From assembly GCF_009901565.1 (NCBI RefSeq), contig NZ_WXEW01000008.1:486179-550178 (forward strand): a DNA stretch of 64,000 bases. The letters are read 5' to 3'. The first letter of the stretch is position 1, and each line of letters opens with the position of its first letter. The DNA is from Herbidospora solisilvae (GTDB taxonomy: Bacteria; Actinomycetota; Actinomycetes; Streptosporangiales; Streptosporangiaceae). Shown piece by piece: positions 36,945 through 46,382 of this stretch. Both the position numbers and the translations under genes were made by a program. The notes under the pieces were generated by a model that saw only the letters and a list, made by a program, of their open reading frames with translations, did no database searches and was not told where the DNA came from.

Positions 36945-37312
36945 CGACCGCTCACGCAGAAGAGACGGAACCGACCATCAACACCAACGCGAGGCGCATG
37001 GCCTGGGGGGCCTACGTCATGGTGGCCGCGGGCGCGGCCACCGGGCTGATCCTCATCTCCGAGCTCCCCGAACCCTGGTTGGGCGGCGTCGTGCTCGGCG
37101 CCGCCTTTCTCGCGGGCGCGGTGCTGCGACTGCTGCTGCCCCGGCGTCACTCCGGCGGCCTGTCGGTCCGCTCGCGTCTCACCGACACCCTCACCCTCAC
37201 CGTTTTCGGGCTGCTGATGGTGGCGGCCGGGGTCCTGCTGGAGGTCGACCTCCATCCCTCCGACCTCATCGTCGACCAGGCACGGCCGTCCGATAGCCTC
37301 GTCGGCCAGTGA
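36941..37312 (+). CDS. DUF3017-like small membrane protein
   Basis: 123 aa from GTG at 36941, coupled to citrate synthase by a 4-bp overlap. Three hydrophobic segments are visible ([56 protein letters not shown]), with an [12 protein letters not shown] loop between the second and third. This fits DUF3017, usually found next to folD and TCA genes in actinomycetes. The function is unknown. The icd gene begins 67 bp later. Confidence 0.8.
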   Translation: MTTAHAEETEPTINTNARRMAWGAYVMVAAGAATGLILISELPEPWLGGVVLGAAFLAGAVLRLLLPRRHSGGLSVRSRLTDTLTLTVFGLLMVAAGVLLEVDLHPSDLIVDQARPSDSLVGQ

Positions 37313-37379
37313 CCTCAAAAAGGACGCAGGCCATGCCCGACTTCGGGGCAAATGTTCGTTCAGAAGGGGAACCCCACGA

Positions 37380-38594
37380 ATGCCCAAGATCAAGGTAGCG
37401 GGTCCGGTCGTCGAGCTTGACGGCGACGAGATGACCCGGATCATCTGGCAGTTCATCAAGGACCAGCTGATCCTGCCCTACCTCGACGTCGACCTCAAGT
37501 ACTTCGACCTCGGCATCGAGCACCGCGACGCGACCGACGACCAGGTCACCATCGACGCCGCGAACGCGATCAAGCAGTACGGCGTCGGCGTCAAGTGCGC
37601 GACGATCACCCCCGACGAGGCCCGTGTCGAGGAGTTCGGCCTGAAGAAGATGTGGAAGTCCCCCAACGGGACGATCCGCAACATCCTCGGCGGCGTCATC
37701 TTCCGTGAGCCGATCATCATGTCGAACGTGCCGCGCCTGGTGCCCGGCTGGACCAAGCCGATCATCGTCGGCCGTCACGCGTTCGGCGACCAGTACCGCG
37801 CCACCGACCTCAAGGTCCCCGGCGAGGGCACGCTGACCCTGACCTTCACCCCGAAGGACGGCAGCGAGCCGATCGAGCTCAACGTCTTCGACTTCCCCGG
37901 CGGCGGCGTCGCCATGGCCATGTACAACCTCGACGAGTCGATCCGCGACTTCGCCCGCTCGTCGATGCGCTATGGCCTGTCGCGCAACTACCCGGTCTAC
38001 CTGTCGACGAAGAACACGATCATGAAGGCCTACGACGGCCGGTTCAAGGACATCTTCGCCGAGGTGTTCGAGAGTGAGTTCAAGGCCGACTTCGAGGCGG
38101 CCGGGATCACTTACGAGCACCGGCTGATCGACGACATGGTGGCGGCGTCCCTCAAGTGGGAGGGCGGCTACGTCTGGGCGTGCAAGAACTACGACGGTGA
38201 CGTCCAGTCCGACACGGTGGCGCAGGGCTTCGGCTCGCTCGGCCTGATGACCTCGGTGCTGATGACCCCCGACGGCCAGACCGTCGAGGCCGAGGCCGCC
38301 CACGGCACGGTGACCCGCCACTTCCGGCAGCACCAGCAGGGCAAGCCGACGTCGACCAACCCGATCGCGTCGATCTTCGCCTGGACCCGTGGCCTGCAGC
38401 ACCGCGGCAAGCTCGACAACCAGCCCGAGGTCGTCGACTTCGCGTCCAAGCTGGAGCAGGTCTGCATCGAGACCGTCGAGAGCGGCAAGATGACCAAGGA
38501 CCTGGCCCTGCTGGTCGGCGGCGACGCCGAGTGGCTGACCACCCAGGACTTCCTGGCCACGCTCGACGAGAACCTGCAGAAGAAGATGGCCTGA
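37380..38594 (+). CDS. icd: NADP-dependent isocitrate dehydrogenase, dimeric type
   Basis: 404 aa, ATG at 37380 with AAGGGG 9 bp upstream. [25 protein letters not shown] and RHAFGDQYR bind isocitrate, [11 protein letters not shown] carries metal ligands, and [15 protein letters not shown] is the coenzyme loop. This is the homodimeric form seen in mycobacterial Icd1 and eukaryotes, not the ~740-aa monomeric enzyme of Streptomyces. It makes 2-oxoglutarate and NADPH. A REP-like copy and a strong terminator follow its stop. Confidence 0.97.
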   Translation: MPKIKVAGPVVELDGDEMTRIIWQFIKDQLILPYLDVDLKYFDLGIEHRDATDDQVTIDAANAIKQYGVGVKCATITPDEARVEEFGLKKMWKSPNGTIRNILGGVIFREPIIMSNVPRLVPGWTKPIIVGRHAFGDQYRATDLKVPGEGTLTLTFTPKDGSEPIELNVFDFPGGGVAMAMYNLDESIRDFARSSMRYGLSRNYPVYLSTKNTIMKAYDGRFKDIFAEVFESEFKADFEAAGITYEHRLIDDMVAASLKWEGGYVWACKNYDGDVQSDTVAQGFGSLGLMTSVLMTPDGQTVEAEAAHGTVTRHFRQHQQGKPTSTNPIASIFAWTRGLQHRGKLDNQPEVVDFASKLEQVCIETVESGKMTKDLALLVGGDAEWLTTQDFLATLDENLQKKMA

Positions 38595-38595
38595 C

Positions 38596-38642
38596 CTGTC
38601 CTTAGGGCAGATTCACGACGCGAGCCACAGCCCGCGTCTCGC
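38596..38642 (+). repeat. Dispersed REP-like copy after icd
   Basis: CTTAGGGCAGATTCACGACG is followed by GCGAGCCACAGCC and GCGTCTCGC, the same order as in the 34680 units; GCGAG and CTCGC can pair. It starts 2 bp after the icd stop. Confidence 0.7.
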
Positions 38643-38651
38643 TTCCCCCTA

Positions 38652-38690
38652 GAGCCGCTCGCCTTTCCCCGGTGGGCGGCTCTTGTGTTT
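38652..38690 (+). terminator. Rho-independent terminator after icd
   Basis: GAGCCGCTCGCC (38652-38663) pairs fully with GGTGGGCGGCTC (38671-38682), two G-U pairs included, with a 7-nt loop; TTGTGTTT follows. Confidence 0.8.
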
Positions 38691-38724
38691 GCCGTAAAGT
38701 CAGCCTGGCCAAATGATGACGAAA

Positions 38725-38770
38725 GCGAGACTCGGACGGCCGGGGCTCGCGCCGGAAATCTGCCTAAAGA
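38725..38770 (-). repeat. Dispersed REP-like copy ahead of the kinase gene, inverted
   Basis: On the minus strand it reads GGCAGATTTCCGG, GCGCGAGCCCCGGCCGTC, then TCTCGC, matching the family. With the copy at 38596 it brackets the icd terminator in opposite orientations. It ends 17 bp before the kinase ATG, so it lies in its promoter or leader. Confidence 0.65.
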
Positions 38771-38786
38771 AGCGTGGGATTCATTC

Positions 38787-40652
38787 ATGATCGAGCCGCT
38801 CGGGTCGGGGGACCCGAAACAGCTCGGTCCCTTCACCCTGTCCGGTCGGATCGGCGAGGGCGGCCAGGGGACCGTCTACCTCGGCACCGATCCGTCGGGT
38901 GAGCGGGCCGCGGTGAAACTGCTGCACGTCAAGTTCACCGGCGACGCCATGGCCCGGTCCCGTTTCGCGCGGGAGCTGCGGGCCGCCGAGCGGGTCGCCA
39001 GCTTCTGCACGGCCCGCGTGATCGCCGCCGACCTCGAAGGCGACACCCCCTACATCGCCAGCGAGTACATCGACGGCCCGTCGCTGCGCGAGCAGATCGA
39101 CCGGTCGGGCCCGATGAGCGGCGACGACCTCGAACGGCTGGCCGTCGGCACGGCGACCGCGCTGACCGCCATCCACCAGGCGGGCATCATCCACCGCGAC
39201 TTCAAGCCCGACAACGTGCTGCTGGCCACCGACGGGCCCCGGGTGGTCGACTTCGGCATCTCCCGCATCCTCGACTCCACGGGCACCATCACCAGCCGGG
39301 CGATCGGCACGCCGGCGTACATGGCGCCGGAACAGGTCTCCGGCGACGACGTCGGACCCTTCACCGACGTGTTCGCGTGGGGCGCGACGATCGCCTACGC
39401 CGCCACCGGGCAGGCCGCGTTCGGGGCGAAGTCGATCGCGGCGGTGCTGAACCGGATTCTCAACCACGACATCGACCTGACCCCGCTGCCCGAGCCGCTG
39501 CGCGGCGTGGTGGCCGACAGCGTGAGCAAGCGGCCGGCCGACCGGCCGACGGCGGGGCAGATCCTGCTGCGGCTGCTCGGCCACCCCGAGACCGGCGACG
39601 CCTCGACCGTGGTGATGACCCAGGGCGCCCTGGTGGCCAACCCCGAGACCGGCCCGTTCCCCGTGGTGAAAGACATCGCGAGCAAGGAGGTCGACGAGCA
39701 GACCCGCGCCTTCCGGGTGCCGGCGCCGCCGCAGAAGCCGCCGTCGCCGTCGAAGCGGACGAAGTGGTGGCTGCCCGCCTCCATGGCGGCCGCCGCCGCG
39801 CTGGTGCTCGGCGGGGTCGCGGTCGTGGTGACCCTGATGGTCAATTCGCCCGACGTCGCCCCGAAGGAGAGCCCCGCGCCGAGCCGTTCCGGCCCCTACG
39901 CCTCGGTGCTGGAGAAGGCCAAACGCACGGGGAAGCTCACGATCGGCGTCAAGGGCGACCTGCCCGGCGTCGGCTTCGGCCCCGGCGACGAGCCGCCGAC
40001 GGGGTTCGAGGTCGAGGTCGGCCGCTGGATCGCCAAGGAGCTCGGCGCGAAGAACGTGGAGGTCCGGGAGGTGACGGCGTTCAACCGGGTGCAGGCGCTG
40101 ACCAGCGGCGCGGTCGACCTGGTGGTGGCGACCTACGCCTGGGAGGCGTCCAGGAACGACCCGGTCACCTTCGCCGGGCCCTACTACCAGGCGCGCAACG
40201 ACGTGCTGGTGGCCGACGACTCCGACATCAGGTCGGCCGCCGACCTGCGGGGCAAGCGGCTGTGCGTGCGGCCCGGCACCAACGCCGCCGAGATCCAGAA
40301 GTGGCTCGCCGGGCAGGGGATCGCCGTGGAGCCGGTCGAGGGCACCGACGCGGGGGACTGCATGGACATGCTGCGCACCCGGCTGGTCGACGCCTTCCCG
40401 GGCGACGACATCATGCTCGCCGGGTTCGCCAACCGCGAGCCGGTGAAATACCGGGTGCTCGGCCTCGGCGTCGGCTCGGCGCGCTACTCGGTCGGGCTGC
40501 CGAAGGGCGACGTCGAGACCTGTGAGGCGGTCCGGCACGCCGTCGTCAAGCTCTTCGACTCGGGCACGGCCCGCGGCCTGCTGACCAAGTTCTTCGGCAA
40601 CGCGGTGTTCACCCCCGACCGCAGCATCCCCGTCAAGGTGCCCTGCCGCTAA
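38787..40652 (+). CDS. Ser/Thr protein kinase fused to a periplasmic solute-binding domain
   Basis: 621 aa; ATG at 38787 has only a weak ribosome site. Residues ~15-275 are a PknB-type kinase: GEGGQGTVYLG, AAVKLL (Lys), HRDFKPDNVLL (catalytic Asp ~138), VVDFGISR and GTPAYMAPEQ. A Pro-rich linker leads to one membrane helix (~res 329-352). Residues ~375-615 are a solute-binding protein family 3 domain (LTIGVKGDLPGVGF, TGFEVEVGRWIAKELG, GKRLCVRPGTNAAEIQ), as in glutamate or polar amino-acid uptake. It is thus a one-protein receptor kinase that may sense amino acids outside. Confidence 0.92.
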   Translation: MIEPLGSGDPKQLGPFTLSGRIGEGGQGTVYLGTDPSGERAAVKLLHVKFTGDAMARSRFARELRAAERVASFCTARVIAADLEGDTPYIASEYIDGPSLREQIDRSGPMSGDDLERLAVGTATALTAIHQAGIIHRDFKPDNVLLATDGPRVVDFGISRILDSTGTITSRAIGTPAYMAPEQVSGDDVGPFTDVFAWGATIAYAATGQAAFGAKSIAAVLNRILNHDIDLTPLPEPLRGVVADSVSKRPADRPTAGQILLRLLGHPETGDASTVVMTQGALVANPETGPFPVVKDIASKEVDEQTRAFRVPAPPQKPPSPSKRTKWWLPASMAAAAALVLGGVAVVVTLMVNSPDVAPKESPAPSRSGPYASVLEKAKRTGKLTIGVKGDLPGVGFGPGDEPPTGFEVEVGRWIAKELGAKNVEVREVTAFNRVQALTSGAVDLVVATYAWEASRNDPVTFAGPYYQARNDVLVADDSDIRSAADLRGKRLCVRPGTNAAEIQKWLAGQGIAVEPVEGTDAGDCMDMLRTRLVDAFPGDDIMLAGFANREPVKYRVLGLGVGSARYSVGLPKGDVETCEAVRHAVVKLFDSGTARGLLTKFFGNAVFTPDRSIPVKVPCR

Positions 40653-41020
40653 TCCCGCCGCCGGGGCCGCAGCAGCAGGACGATCATCACCAGGATCTCC
40701 AGGCCGAACGCCGCCCCCATCACCGTCGGGGTCAGCCAGTCGGCGTGGGCGGGGCAGGTGGTCCGGAACGGCGTTCCGTCGAGCACGACGGTCTCGCAGC
40801 TGAACAGGACGAGCGGGACGACGTACACCCACAACACGCCCAGCGGCCACACCAGCAGGCCGAGCGCCTTCTCCCATGGACGCCAGCGCCGGGAGGCCAG
40901 CAGCAGGTAGGCGCCCGCCAGCCAGCCGACGACGAACAGCAGGCCGCCGAAGGTCAGCAGCAGGACCGTGGTGACGTCGTAGAGCAGGGCGCGGACTTTG
41001 CCGTCCCGTGTCCCTTCCAT
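40649..41020 (-). CDS. Small membrane protein of unknown function
   Basis: 123 aa, ATG at 41020. It has three hydrophobic segments (VTTVLLLTFGGLLFVVGWLA, LGLLVWPLGVLWVYVVPLVL, AFGLEILVMIVLLL) and a loop with two cysteines (FSCETVVLDGTPFRTTCPAH) that would face outside. The basic end RPRRRD should be cytosolic. It overlaps the kinase stop by 4 bp in convergent orientation. No family is recognised. Confidence 0.7.
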   Translation of the reverse strand: MEGTRDGKVRALLYDVTTVLLLTFGGLLFVVGWLAGAYLLLASRRWRPWEKALGLLVWPLGVLWVYVVPLVLFSCETVVLDGTPFRTTCPAHADWLTPTVMGAAFGLEILVMIVLLLRPRRRD

Positions 41021-41079
41021 GAGGTCGACGGTAGCGTGTCCGAACGATCATCTCGACGCCCCGCACGTTCAATTGGTCC

Positions 41080-41871
41080 ATGCGTCGATGGTTGGTCGCG
41101 GGGGTCGCGTTCCTCGTCTCGGGGGTCCTCGCCGGTCCCGCGCTCGCGTCCGGGCCCGACGGGCACGAAAGCCAGTGGGGCGGAGCCGACCTGTCGGTGT
41201 CCATCGAGGCCCACCCCAAGATCGCCCAGCCGGGGCAGCCGCTGACCTACAACGTCCAGGTGAAGAACGGCGGCCCGGGCGACGCGGTGCTGCCCACGCT
41301 GACGGTCCGCGTCCCGACCGACTTCACGATCGTCGCCGTGGACGTCGCCGAGTGCCGGCCCGGCCGGGGCCTGTCGGAGGTCGTGTGCCCGTCGTCCAAG
41401 GACGTGGCGGCCGGTAAGTCGGGCGGGGTGGTGATCACCGGACTGGTGCGCCCCAACGCTCTGGGTCCGCTGCACGCCCAGGCCCGGCTGATCTCCGAGG
41501 TCCTCGACGGCCACGAGACCGACAACCAGGCCGAGTCGTTCACCAAGGTCGACGAGGGCGCCGACCTGACCGTGCGGCTCTCCGCCGCGCGGCCCAGCGG
41601 CCACCGGACGACCGTGCACGCGGCCGTGCGGAACAGAGGGCCGCGGGTGGTGCGCGACGCCATGGTCTTCGTCGACGGGGCCCGTTGCGGCGGCCGGACC
41701 GGGTGCGTGGTGCCGACGATCCGGCCCGGAGGCACGGCCTGGTTCCGGCTGGCGGTGCGGCGCGGTACGACCGCGGTGACGGCGATCGTGCGCTCCCAGG
41801 GGCGCGGCGACCGCCATCCCCGCAACAACCAGGCGTCGTTGAAGGTCAGGGGCAGAGCGGAGACCCGTTGA
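41080..41871 (+). CDS. Secreted protein with CARDB/DUF11-like beta domains
   Basis: 263 aa. A Sec signal (RRWLVAGVAFLVSGVLAGPA, cut near ALA-SG) is followed by two Ig-like units: ADLSVSIEAHPKIAQPGQ with LTYNVQVKNGGPGDA, and ADLTVRLSAARPSG with TTVHAAVRNRGPRVV. This repeat is typical of CARDB/DUF11 adhesion-type modules. There is no LPXTG signal or membrane helix at the end. It is probably a secreted or wall-associated structural protein. The end overlaps a 42-aa minus-strand reading frame. Confidence 0.82.
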   Translation: MRRWLVAGVAFLVSGVLAGPALASGPDGHESQWGGADLSVSIEAHPKIAQPGQPLTYNVQVKNGGPGDAVLPTLTVRVPTDFTIVAVDVAECRPGRGLSEVVCPSSKDVAAGKSGGVVITGLVRPNALGPLHAQARLISEVLDGHETDNQAESFTKVDEGADLTVRLSAARPSGHRTTVHAAVRNRGPRVVRDAMVFVDGARCGGRTGCVVPTIRPGGTAWFRLAVRRGTTAVTAIVRSQGRGDRHPRNNQASLKVRGRAETR

Positions 41872-41974
41872 CCATGTAAGCGCCGCCGGTGGCGAACACC
41901 ACCCCCGCGGCGGAGGCGAGGCTGCCCAGCAGGACGAGCAGCGTGATTCCCGCATATGTCAGCACTCGCCTCAT
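41846..41974 (-). CDS. 42-aa single-span membrane peptide
   Basis: From ATG 41974 the frame reads MRRVLTYAGITLLVLLGSLA, continues SAAGVVFATGGAYMVNGSPL and ends CP before a TGA. Two N-terminal arginines and a 20-residue hydrophobic run give a membrane anchor or signal-like peptide. The ribosome site is weak. It is too short for most gene finders and overlaps the CARDB gene by 26 bp; composition favours a real gene, but this is uncertain. Confidence 0.5.
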   Translation of the reverse strand: MRRVLTYAGITLLVLLGSLASAAGVVFATGGAYMVNGSPLCP

Positions 41975-42016
41975 AGCCGAGACTCAATCACATTTTCACG
42001 CTGCGAATCCGGACAA

Positions 42017-42955
42017 TTACCGAACTGCTCGCCATGCGTCTTCGACGATCGAGGTCAGCCCGCTGTGCTGGGGCTGCCAGCCCAGCTCCTTCTGGATCAG
42101 CTCCGACGACGCGACCAGCACCGCCGGGTCGCCCGCCCGCCGGGGCGCGATGGCCGAGGGGATCGGGTGGCCGGTGACCTCGCGGCAGACGTCCACGACC
42201 TGCTGGTTGGAGAAGCCCGCCCCGTTGCCGAGGTTATAGATCTTGTGGACCCCCCTCTCGCAGGCCGCCAGCGCCAGCAGGTGGGCGTTGGCGACGTCGG
42301 AGACGTGCACGTAGTCGCGCACGCATGTGCCGTCGGGCGTGGGGTAGTCGCCGCCGAACAGATTGATCGACTCGCGCTCGCCGAGCGCGACCTTGAGCAC
42401 GTTGGGGATCAGGTGGGTCTCGATCATGTGGCGCTCGCGGAAACGGCCGTAGGCGCCGGCCACGTTGAAGTAGCGCAGGCTGACCGCGCCGATGCCGTAC
42501 ATGGCGGCGAAGGCGGTCAGGGTGGTGTCGACGGCCAGCTTCGAGGCCCCGTAGGGGTTGGTGGGCCGGGTCGGGTCGGTCTCCCGGATCGGCGTGTTCT
42601 CGGGCTCGCCGTAGGTCGCGGCGGTCGAGGAGAAGACGATGTGGCCGACGCCGCCCTTGCGCATGGCCTCCAGGAGGCGGAGCGTGCCGCCCAGGTTGTG
42701 CGACCAGTAGAGTGCGGGTTTCTCGACGGACTCGCCGACCAGGCTCTTGGCCGCGAAGTGGAGCACCGCGTCGAACCCGGACAGGTCGCCCGGCTCCATG
42801 AAGGAACCCTCGACGAACCGCGCGCCGTCGGGCACCGCGTCGGCGTGGCCGGTCGAGAGGTCGTCGAGCACGGTGACCTCGTGTCCCGCCTCGACGAGCT
42901 GCGCCGCGGTCACGCTGCCGATGTAGCCCGCGCCTCCGGTAACCAGTAGCTTCAC
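42017..42955 (-). CDS. galE: UDP-glucose 4-epimerase
   Basis: 312 aa. The extended SDR fold starts with [12 protein letters not shown] (NAD site). SSTAATYG and [10 protein letters not shown] give the catalytic Ser/Thr and YxxxK (Tyr ~res 144). [19 protein letters not shown] is the usual UDP-sugar block. It interconverts UDP-glucose and UDP-galactose, which feed glycans such as those made by the first 14 kb. It is a single gene with its own promoter in the 111-bp gap shared with the next gene. Confidence 0.95.
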   Translation of the reverse strand: MKLLVTGGAGYIGSVTAAQLVEAGHEVTVLDDLSTGHADAVPDGARFVEGSFMEPGDLSGFDAVLHFAAKSLVGESVEKPALYWSHNLGGTLRLLEAMRKGGVGHIVFSSTAATYGEPENTPIRETDPTRPTNPYGASKLAVDTTLTAFAAMYGIGAVSLRYFNVAGAYGRFRERHMIETHLIPNVLKVALGERESINLFGGDYPTPDGTCVRDYVHVSDVANAHLLALAACERGVHKIYNLGNGAGFSNQQVVDVCREVTGHPIPSAIAPRRAGDPAVLVASSELIQKELGWQPQHSGLTSIVEDAWRAVR

Positions 42956-43066
42956 GTTGGATTCCGTTCGACTATGTTCGTTTTTGTACGACCCCCAGCC
43001 TAGCCGCGCACTGAGTACGCTTTCAGGTCTCTCGTCATCGGAAGTCGCCAGGGCGGAAACATTCCA

Positions 43067-44356
43067 GTGAACAGTCTCGCGGCCAACATCGCCCTCGTCT
43101 TGGTGTTCATCCTGATCGGAGGCTACTTCGCGGCAGCCGAGATGGCCCTCGTCTCGCTGCGGGAGAGCCAGGTGCGGCGGCTGGAGAAGCTCGGCCGCCG
43201 CGGCGCACGGGTGGCCAAGCTCGCCCGCGATCCCAACAGGTTCCTGTCGGCGGTCCAGATCGGGGTCACCGTGGCGAGCATGCTCTCGGCCGCCTTCGGC
43301 GCCGACAAGCTCGCGGGCGAGCTGAGCCCCGCCCTGGAGGGCTGGGGCCTGCCCGCGTCGGCCGCGCCGCTGGTCTCACTGCTCGTGGTGACCCTCGCGA
43401 TCTCGTATGTCTCCCTCGTGCTCGGCGAGCTGGTGCCCAAGCGCCTGGCGCTCCAGCGGGCCGAGGGCCTGGCGCTGGTGGTCGCCCCGTTCGTCGACCG
43501 GATCGCGGCGTTGTCGCGGCCGGTCATCTGGGCGTTGTCGAAGTCGACCGACGGCGTGGTGCGACTGCTCGGCGGCAACCCCAAGGCCGACCGCGAGGCG
43601 ATGACGATAGAGGAACTGCGCGACATGGTGGCCGGGCACGCCGAGCTGACCGCCGACGAGCGGCACCTGATCGCCGAGGTCTTCGCGGCCGGCAAGCGGC
43701 AGTTGCGGGAGGTGATGCTGCCGCGTACCGAGGTGGAGTTCATGGCCGCCGACACCACGCTGGCCGAGGCGGCGGTGCTGGTCGCCTCGCTGCCCCACTC
43801 GCGGTTCCCCGTCTACCGCAACTCCTACGACGAGGTCGTCGGGTTCGTGCACGTGCGCGACCTGCTCGACCCGGTGCTCACCGGCCGGATCGACCCGATC
43901 TCCGAGGTGGTGCCGATCCGCCCGGTCAAGCAGGTCCCGGGCACCAAACGGGTGCTGGCCACCCTGTCGGAGATGCGCGACGAGGGCCACCACCTGGCCA
44001 TCGTGGTCGACGAGTACGGCGGCACCGCCGGCATCGTCACCCTGGAGGACCTGGTCGAGGAGCTGATCGGCGACATCCGCGACGAGTACGACCACGAGGA
44101 GCCCGGCATCCGCCGCATCGCGGGCGACGTCGAGGTCGAGGGCCTGCTCCGCCTGGTCGACGCCCAATCCGAGATCGGCATCCGGTTCCCCGAGGGCCCC
44201 TACGAGACCATCGGCGGTTTCCTGATGGCGAGGCTGGGTCACCTGCCCGTGGTGGGCGAGACCGTGGAGGCGCCCGGAGCCCGCCTGACGGTGACGGAGA
44301 TGGACGGACGGCGGGTCTCCCGGGTCCGGGTCACCCCCGCCACCCCGGAGGCGTAA
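43067..44356 (+). CDS. Hemolysin-family CNNM/CBS/CorC membrane protein
   Basis: 429 aa from GTG at 43067. The CNNM (DUF21) domain has several membrane helices ([40 protein letters not shown], with [13 protein letters not shown]). A CBS pair follows ([50 protein letters not shown]), then a CorC/HlyC domain ([18 protein letters not shown]). Family members move magnesium or other divalent ions, regulated by nucleotides at CBS. The old name hemolysin is misleading. Confidence 0.93.
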   Translation: MNSLAANIALVLVFILIGGYFAAAEMALVSLRESQVRRLEKLGRRGARVAKLARDPNRFLSAVQIGVTVASMLSAAFGADKLAGELSPALEGWGLPASAAPLVSLLVVTLAISYVSLVLGELVPKRLALQRAEGLALVVAPFVDRIAALSRPVIWALSKSTDGVVRLLGGNPKADREAMTIEELRDMVAGHAELTADERHLIAEVFAAGKRQLREVMLPRTEVEFMAADTTLAEAAVLVASLPHSRFPVYRNSYDEVVGFVHVRDLLDPVLTGRIDPISEVVPIRPVKQVPGTKRVLATLSEMRDEGHHLAIVVDEYGGTAGIVTLEDLVEELIGDIRDEYDHEEPGIRRIAGDVEVEGLLRLVDAQSEIGIRFPEGPYETIGGFLMARLGHLPVVGETVEAPGARLTVTEMDGRRVSRVRVTPATPEA

Positions 44357-44396
44357 ATCGTCGCGACCAGGCCGGGGTTGCTGGAAGAATGACGTC

Positions 44397-45401
44397 ATGG
44401 CTCGCCCTCGTGTTCTTTCCGGCATCCAGCCCACGTCGGACTCGTTCCACCTCGGCAACTACCTGGGCGCGGTCCGCCAGTGGGTCCCGCTGCAGGAGAC
44501 CCACGACGCGTTCTACATGGTCGTCGACCTCCACGCGATCACGGTCGCGCCGACCGCCGCCGAGCTGCGCACCCGCACCCGCGTCGCCGCCGCCCAGCTC
44601 TTCGCCTGCGGCCTCGACCCCGAGCGGTCGGCGGTCTTCGTGCAGAGCCACGTACGGGAGCACGCCGAGCTGGCCTGGATGCTCATCTGCCTGACCGGCA
44701 TGGGCGAGGCCGGCCGGATGACCCAGTTCAAGGACAAGTCGGCCAAATACGGCGAGGGCTCGGCCTCGGTGGGCCTGTTCACCTACCCGATCCTGCAGGC
44801 CGCCGACATCCTGCTCTACCAGACCGACCAGGTCCCGGTGGGCGCCGACCAGAAGCAGCACATCGAGCTGACCCGCGACCTCGCGCAGCGCTTCAACACG
44901 CGCTACGGGGCGACCTTCACGCTGCCCAATCCCTACATCGTGAAGGAGGTCGAGAAGATCACCGACCTCCAGGACCCGACCGCGAAGATGTCGAAGTCGT
45001 CGTCGAGCCCCCAGGGCATCCTCGACGTGCTGGAGGAGCCGGGCGCGCTGCGCAAGAAGATCATGCGCGCGGTCACCGACACCGGCACCGACATCGTCGC
45101 CGACGACGAGAACAAGCCGGGCGTCACCAACCTGCTGCGCATCCTGTCGGCGCTGACCGCCACGCCGATCCCCGACCTGGAGGCGCGCTACGTCGGCCAG
45201 GGCTACGGCACCTTCAAGAAGGACGTCGCCGAGGCCGTCATCGAGACCTTCTCCCCGATCCGCGAGCGGGCCGAGAAGCTGCTCGCCAACGAGGCCGAGC
45301 TCGACCGCATGCTGGCGATCGGCGCCGCCAAGGCCCGCGCGGTGGCCCAGCAGACCATGGAGAAGGCCCGCGACGCGATGGGCTTCCTGCCGACTCACTG
45401 A
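44397..45401 (+). CDS. trpS: Tryptophanyl-tRNA synthetase
   Basis: 334 aa. [20 protein letters not shown] carries the HIGH-type motif as HLGN (~res 18-21), and [10 protein letters not shown] the KMSKS loop (~res 196). [20 protein letters not shown] is a TrpRS block for Trp binding. It charges tRNA-Trp. The gene has its own short leader with a GGAAG ribosome site. Only 24 bp separate it from the YihY gene. Confidence 0.97.
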   Translation: MARPRVLSGIQPTSDSFHLGNYLGAVRQWVPLQETHDAFYMVVDLHAITVAPTAAELRTRTRVAAAQLFACGLDPERSAVFVQSHVREHAELAWMLICLTGMGEAGRMTQFKDKSAKYGEGSASVGLFTYPILQAADILLYQTDQVPVGADQKQHIELTRDLAQRFNTRYGATFTLPNPYIVKEVEKITDLQDPTAKMSKSSSSPQGILDVLEEPGALRKKIMRAVTDTGTDIVADDENKPGVTNLLRILSALTATPIPDLEARYVGQGYGTFKKDVAEAVIETFSPIRERAEKLLANEAELDRMLAIGAAKARAVAQQTMEKARDAMGFLPTH

Positions 45402-45425
45402 GCGCCCCGGGGGTAGGTCCCCGGC

Positions 45426-46382
45426 GTGATCAGTTCGTTGATGAGGTGGGTCGAGTCCGCCAAGGCGTGGACGCGCGGTAGAACCGAGCGCGCCCGCATC
45501 CGCTGGCGGTGGGTCGACCACCTCATCCGGACGGTCCACCGCTACCAGATCATGCGCGGCGACCGGCTCGCCGGCGCGGTGACCTACTTCGCGTTCCTGT
45601 CGTTCTTCCCGATCATCGCGCTGGCCTTCGCGGTGTTCGGCTACGTCGTCACCTTCCGGCCCGACGCGCTGACGACCCTGACCCAGGCGATCAACGAGCA
45701 GCTGCCGGGCCTGGCCGACAAGCTCAACCTGAGCTACCTGGCCGAGGCCCGCAGCGCCGCCACGATCATCGGCGTCGTCGGCCTGCTCTACTCCGGCCTG
45801 GCCGCGGTCGACACGCTGCGCGTGGCCCTGCGCGACATCTGGATGAACCGCGAACCCCCGGTCAACTTCCTGCTCGCGAAACTCTACGACCTCATCGCGC
45901 TGATCCTCATCGGCCTGGCGGAGATCCTGTCGACCGTCGTCAGCGGCGCGGCCGGAGGCGCGGCGGGCCTCATCGCCGACCGGCTCGGGGTGGGCGGGTC
46001 GTGGCTCGGCGCGGCCGGGCTGGCCGCGGCGGGCATCGCGGCCTCACTGGCCGCCGACACGCTGGTCTTCCTCGTGATGTTCGGCTGGCTGGCCCGGCCG
46101 GCCCAGCCCTTCAGAGTGATCCTGCGCGGGGCGCTGCTCGGCGCGGTGCTGTTCGGCCTGCTCAAGCAGTTCGCGACGCTGCTCCTGTCGCACACCCTGT
46201 CGAACAACACCCTCTACGGGACGTTCACCGTGATGGTCGGGCTGCTGTTGTGGATCAACCTGTCGGCCCGGGTGATCTTCTACTCCGCCGCCTGGACGGC
46301 CACCGCCACCCTGGGCCCGCCGCCGGAGCCGTCACCGGCCCCGGCCACCCACGACGGCTACGACGAGGCCGTCGGCGACTGA
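45426..46382 (+). CDS. YihY/BrkB-family membrane protein
   Basis: 318 aa from GTG at 45426 (an ATG lies at 45441). The family start is visible as RGDRLAGAVTYFAFLSFFPI with FAVFGYV. Six helices are predicted, with RVALRDIWMNREPPVNFLL and the late LYGTFTVMVGLLLWINLSARV being typical. The tail is Pro-rich. Once taken for RNase BN, YihY proteins are now treated as membrane proteins, perhaps transporters. It converges on the DD-carboxypeptidase gene with a 25-bp overlap. Confidence 0.9.
   Translation: MISSLMRWVESAKAWTRGRTERARIRWRWVDHLIRTVHRYQIMRGDRLAGAVTYFAFLSFFPIIALAFAVFGYVVTFRPDALTTLTQAINEQLPGLADKLNLSYLAEARSAATIIGVVGLLYSGLAAVDTLRVALRDIWMNREPPVNFLLAKLYDLIALILIGLAEILSTVVSGAAGGAAGLIADRLGVGGSWLGAAGLAAAGIAASLAADTLVFLVMFGWLARPAQPFRVILRGALLGAVLFGLLKQFATLLLSHTLSNNTLYGTFTVMVGLLLWINLSARVIFYSAAWTATATLGPPPEPSPAPATHDGYDEAVGD

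Noticed and set aside
45407..45424. CCGGGG/CCCCGG hairpin after trpS as a terminator
   Set aside because: Only 6 bp, no T-run, and it runs up to the start of the YihY gene; it could equally be chance in GC-rich DNA.
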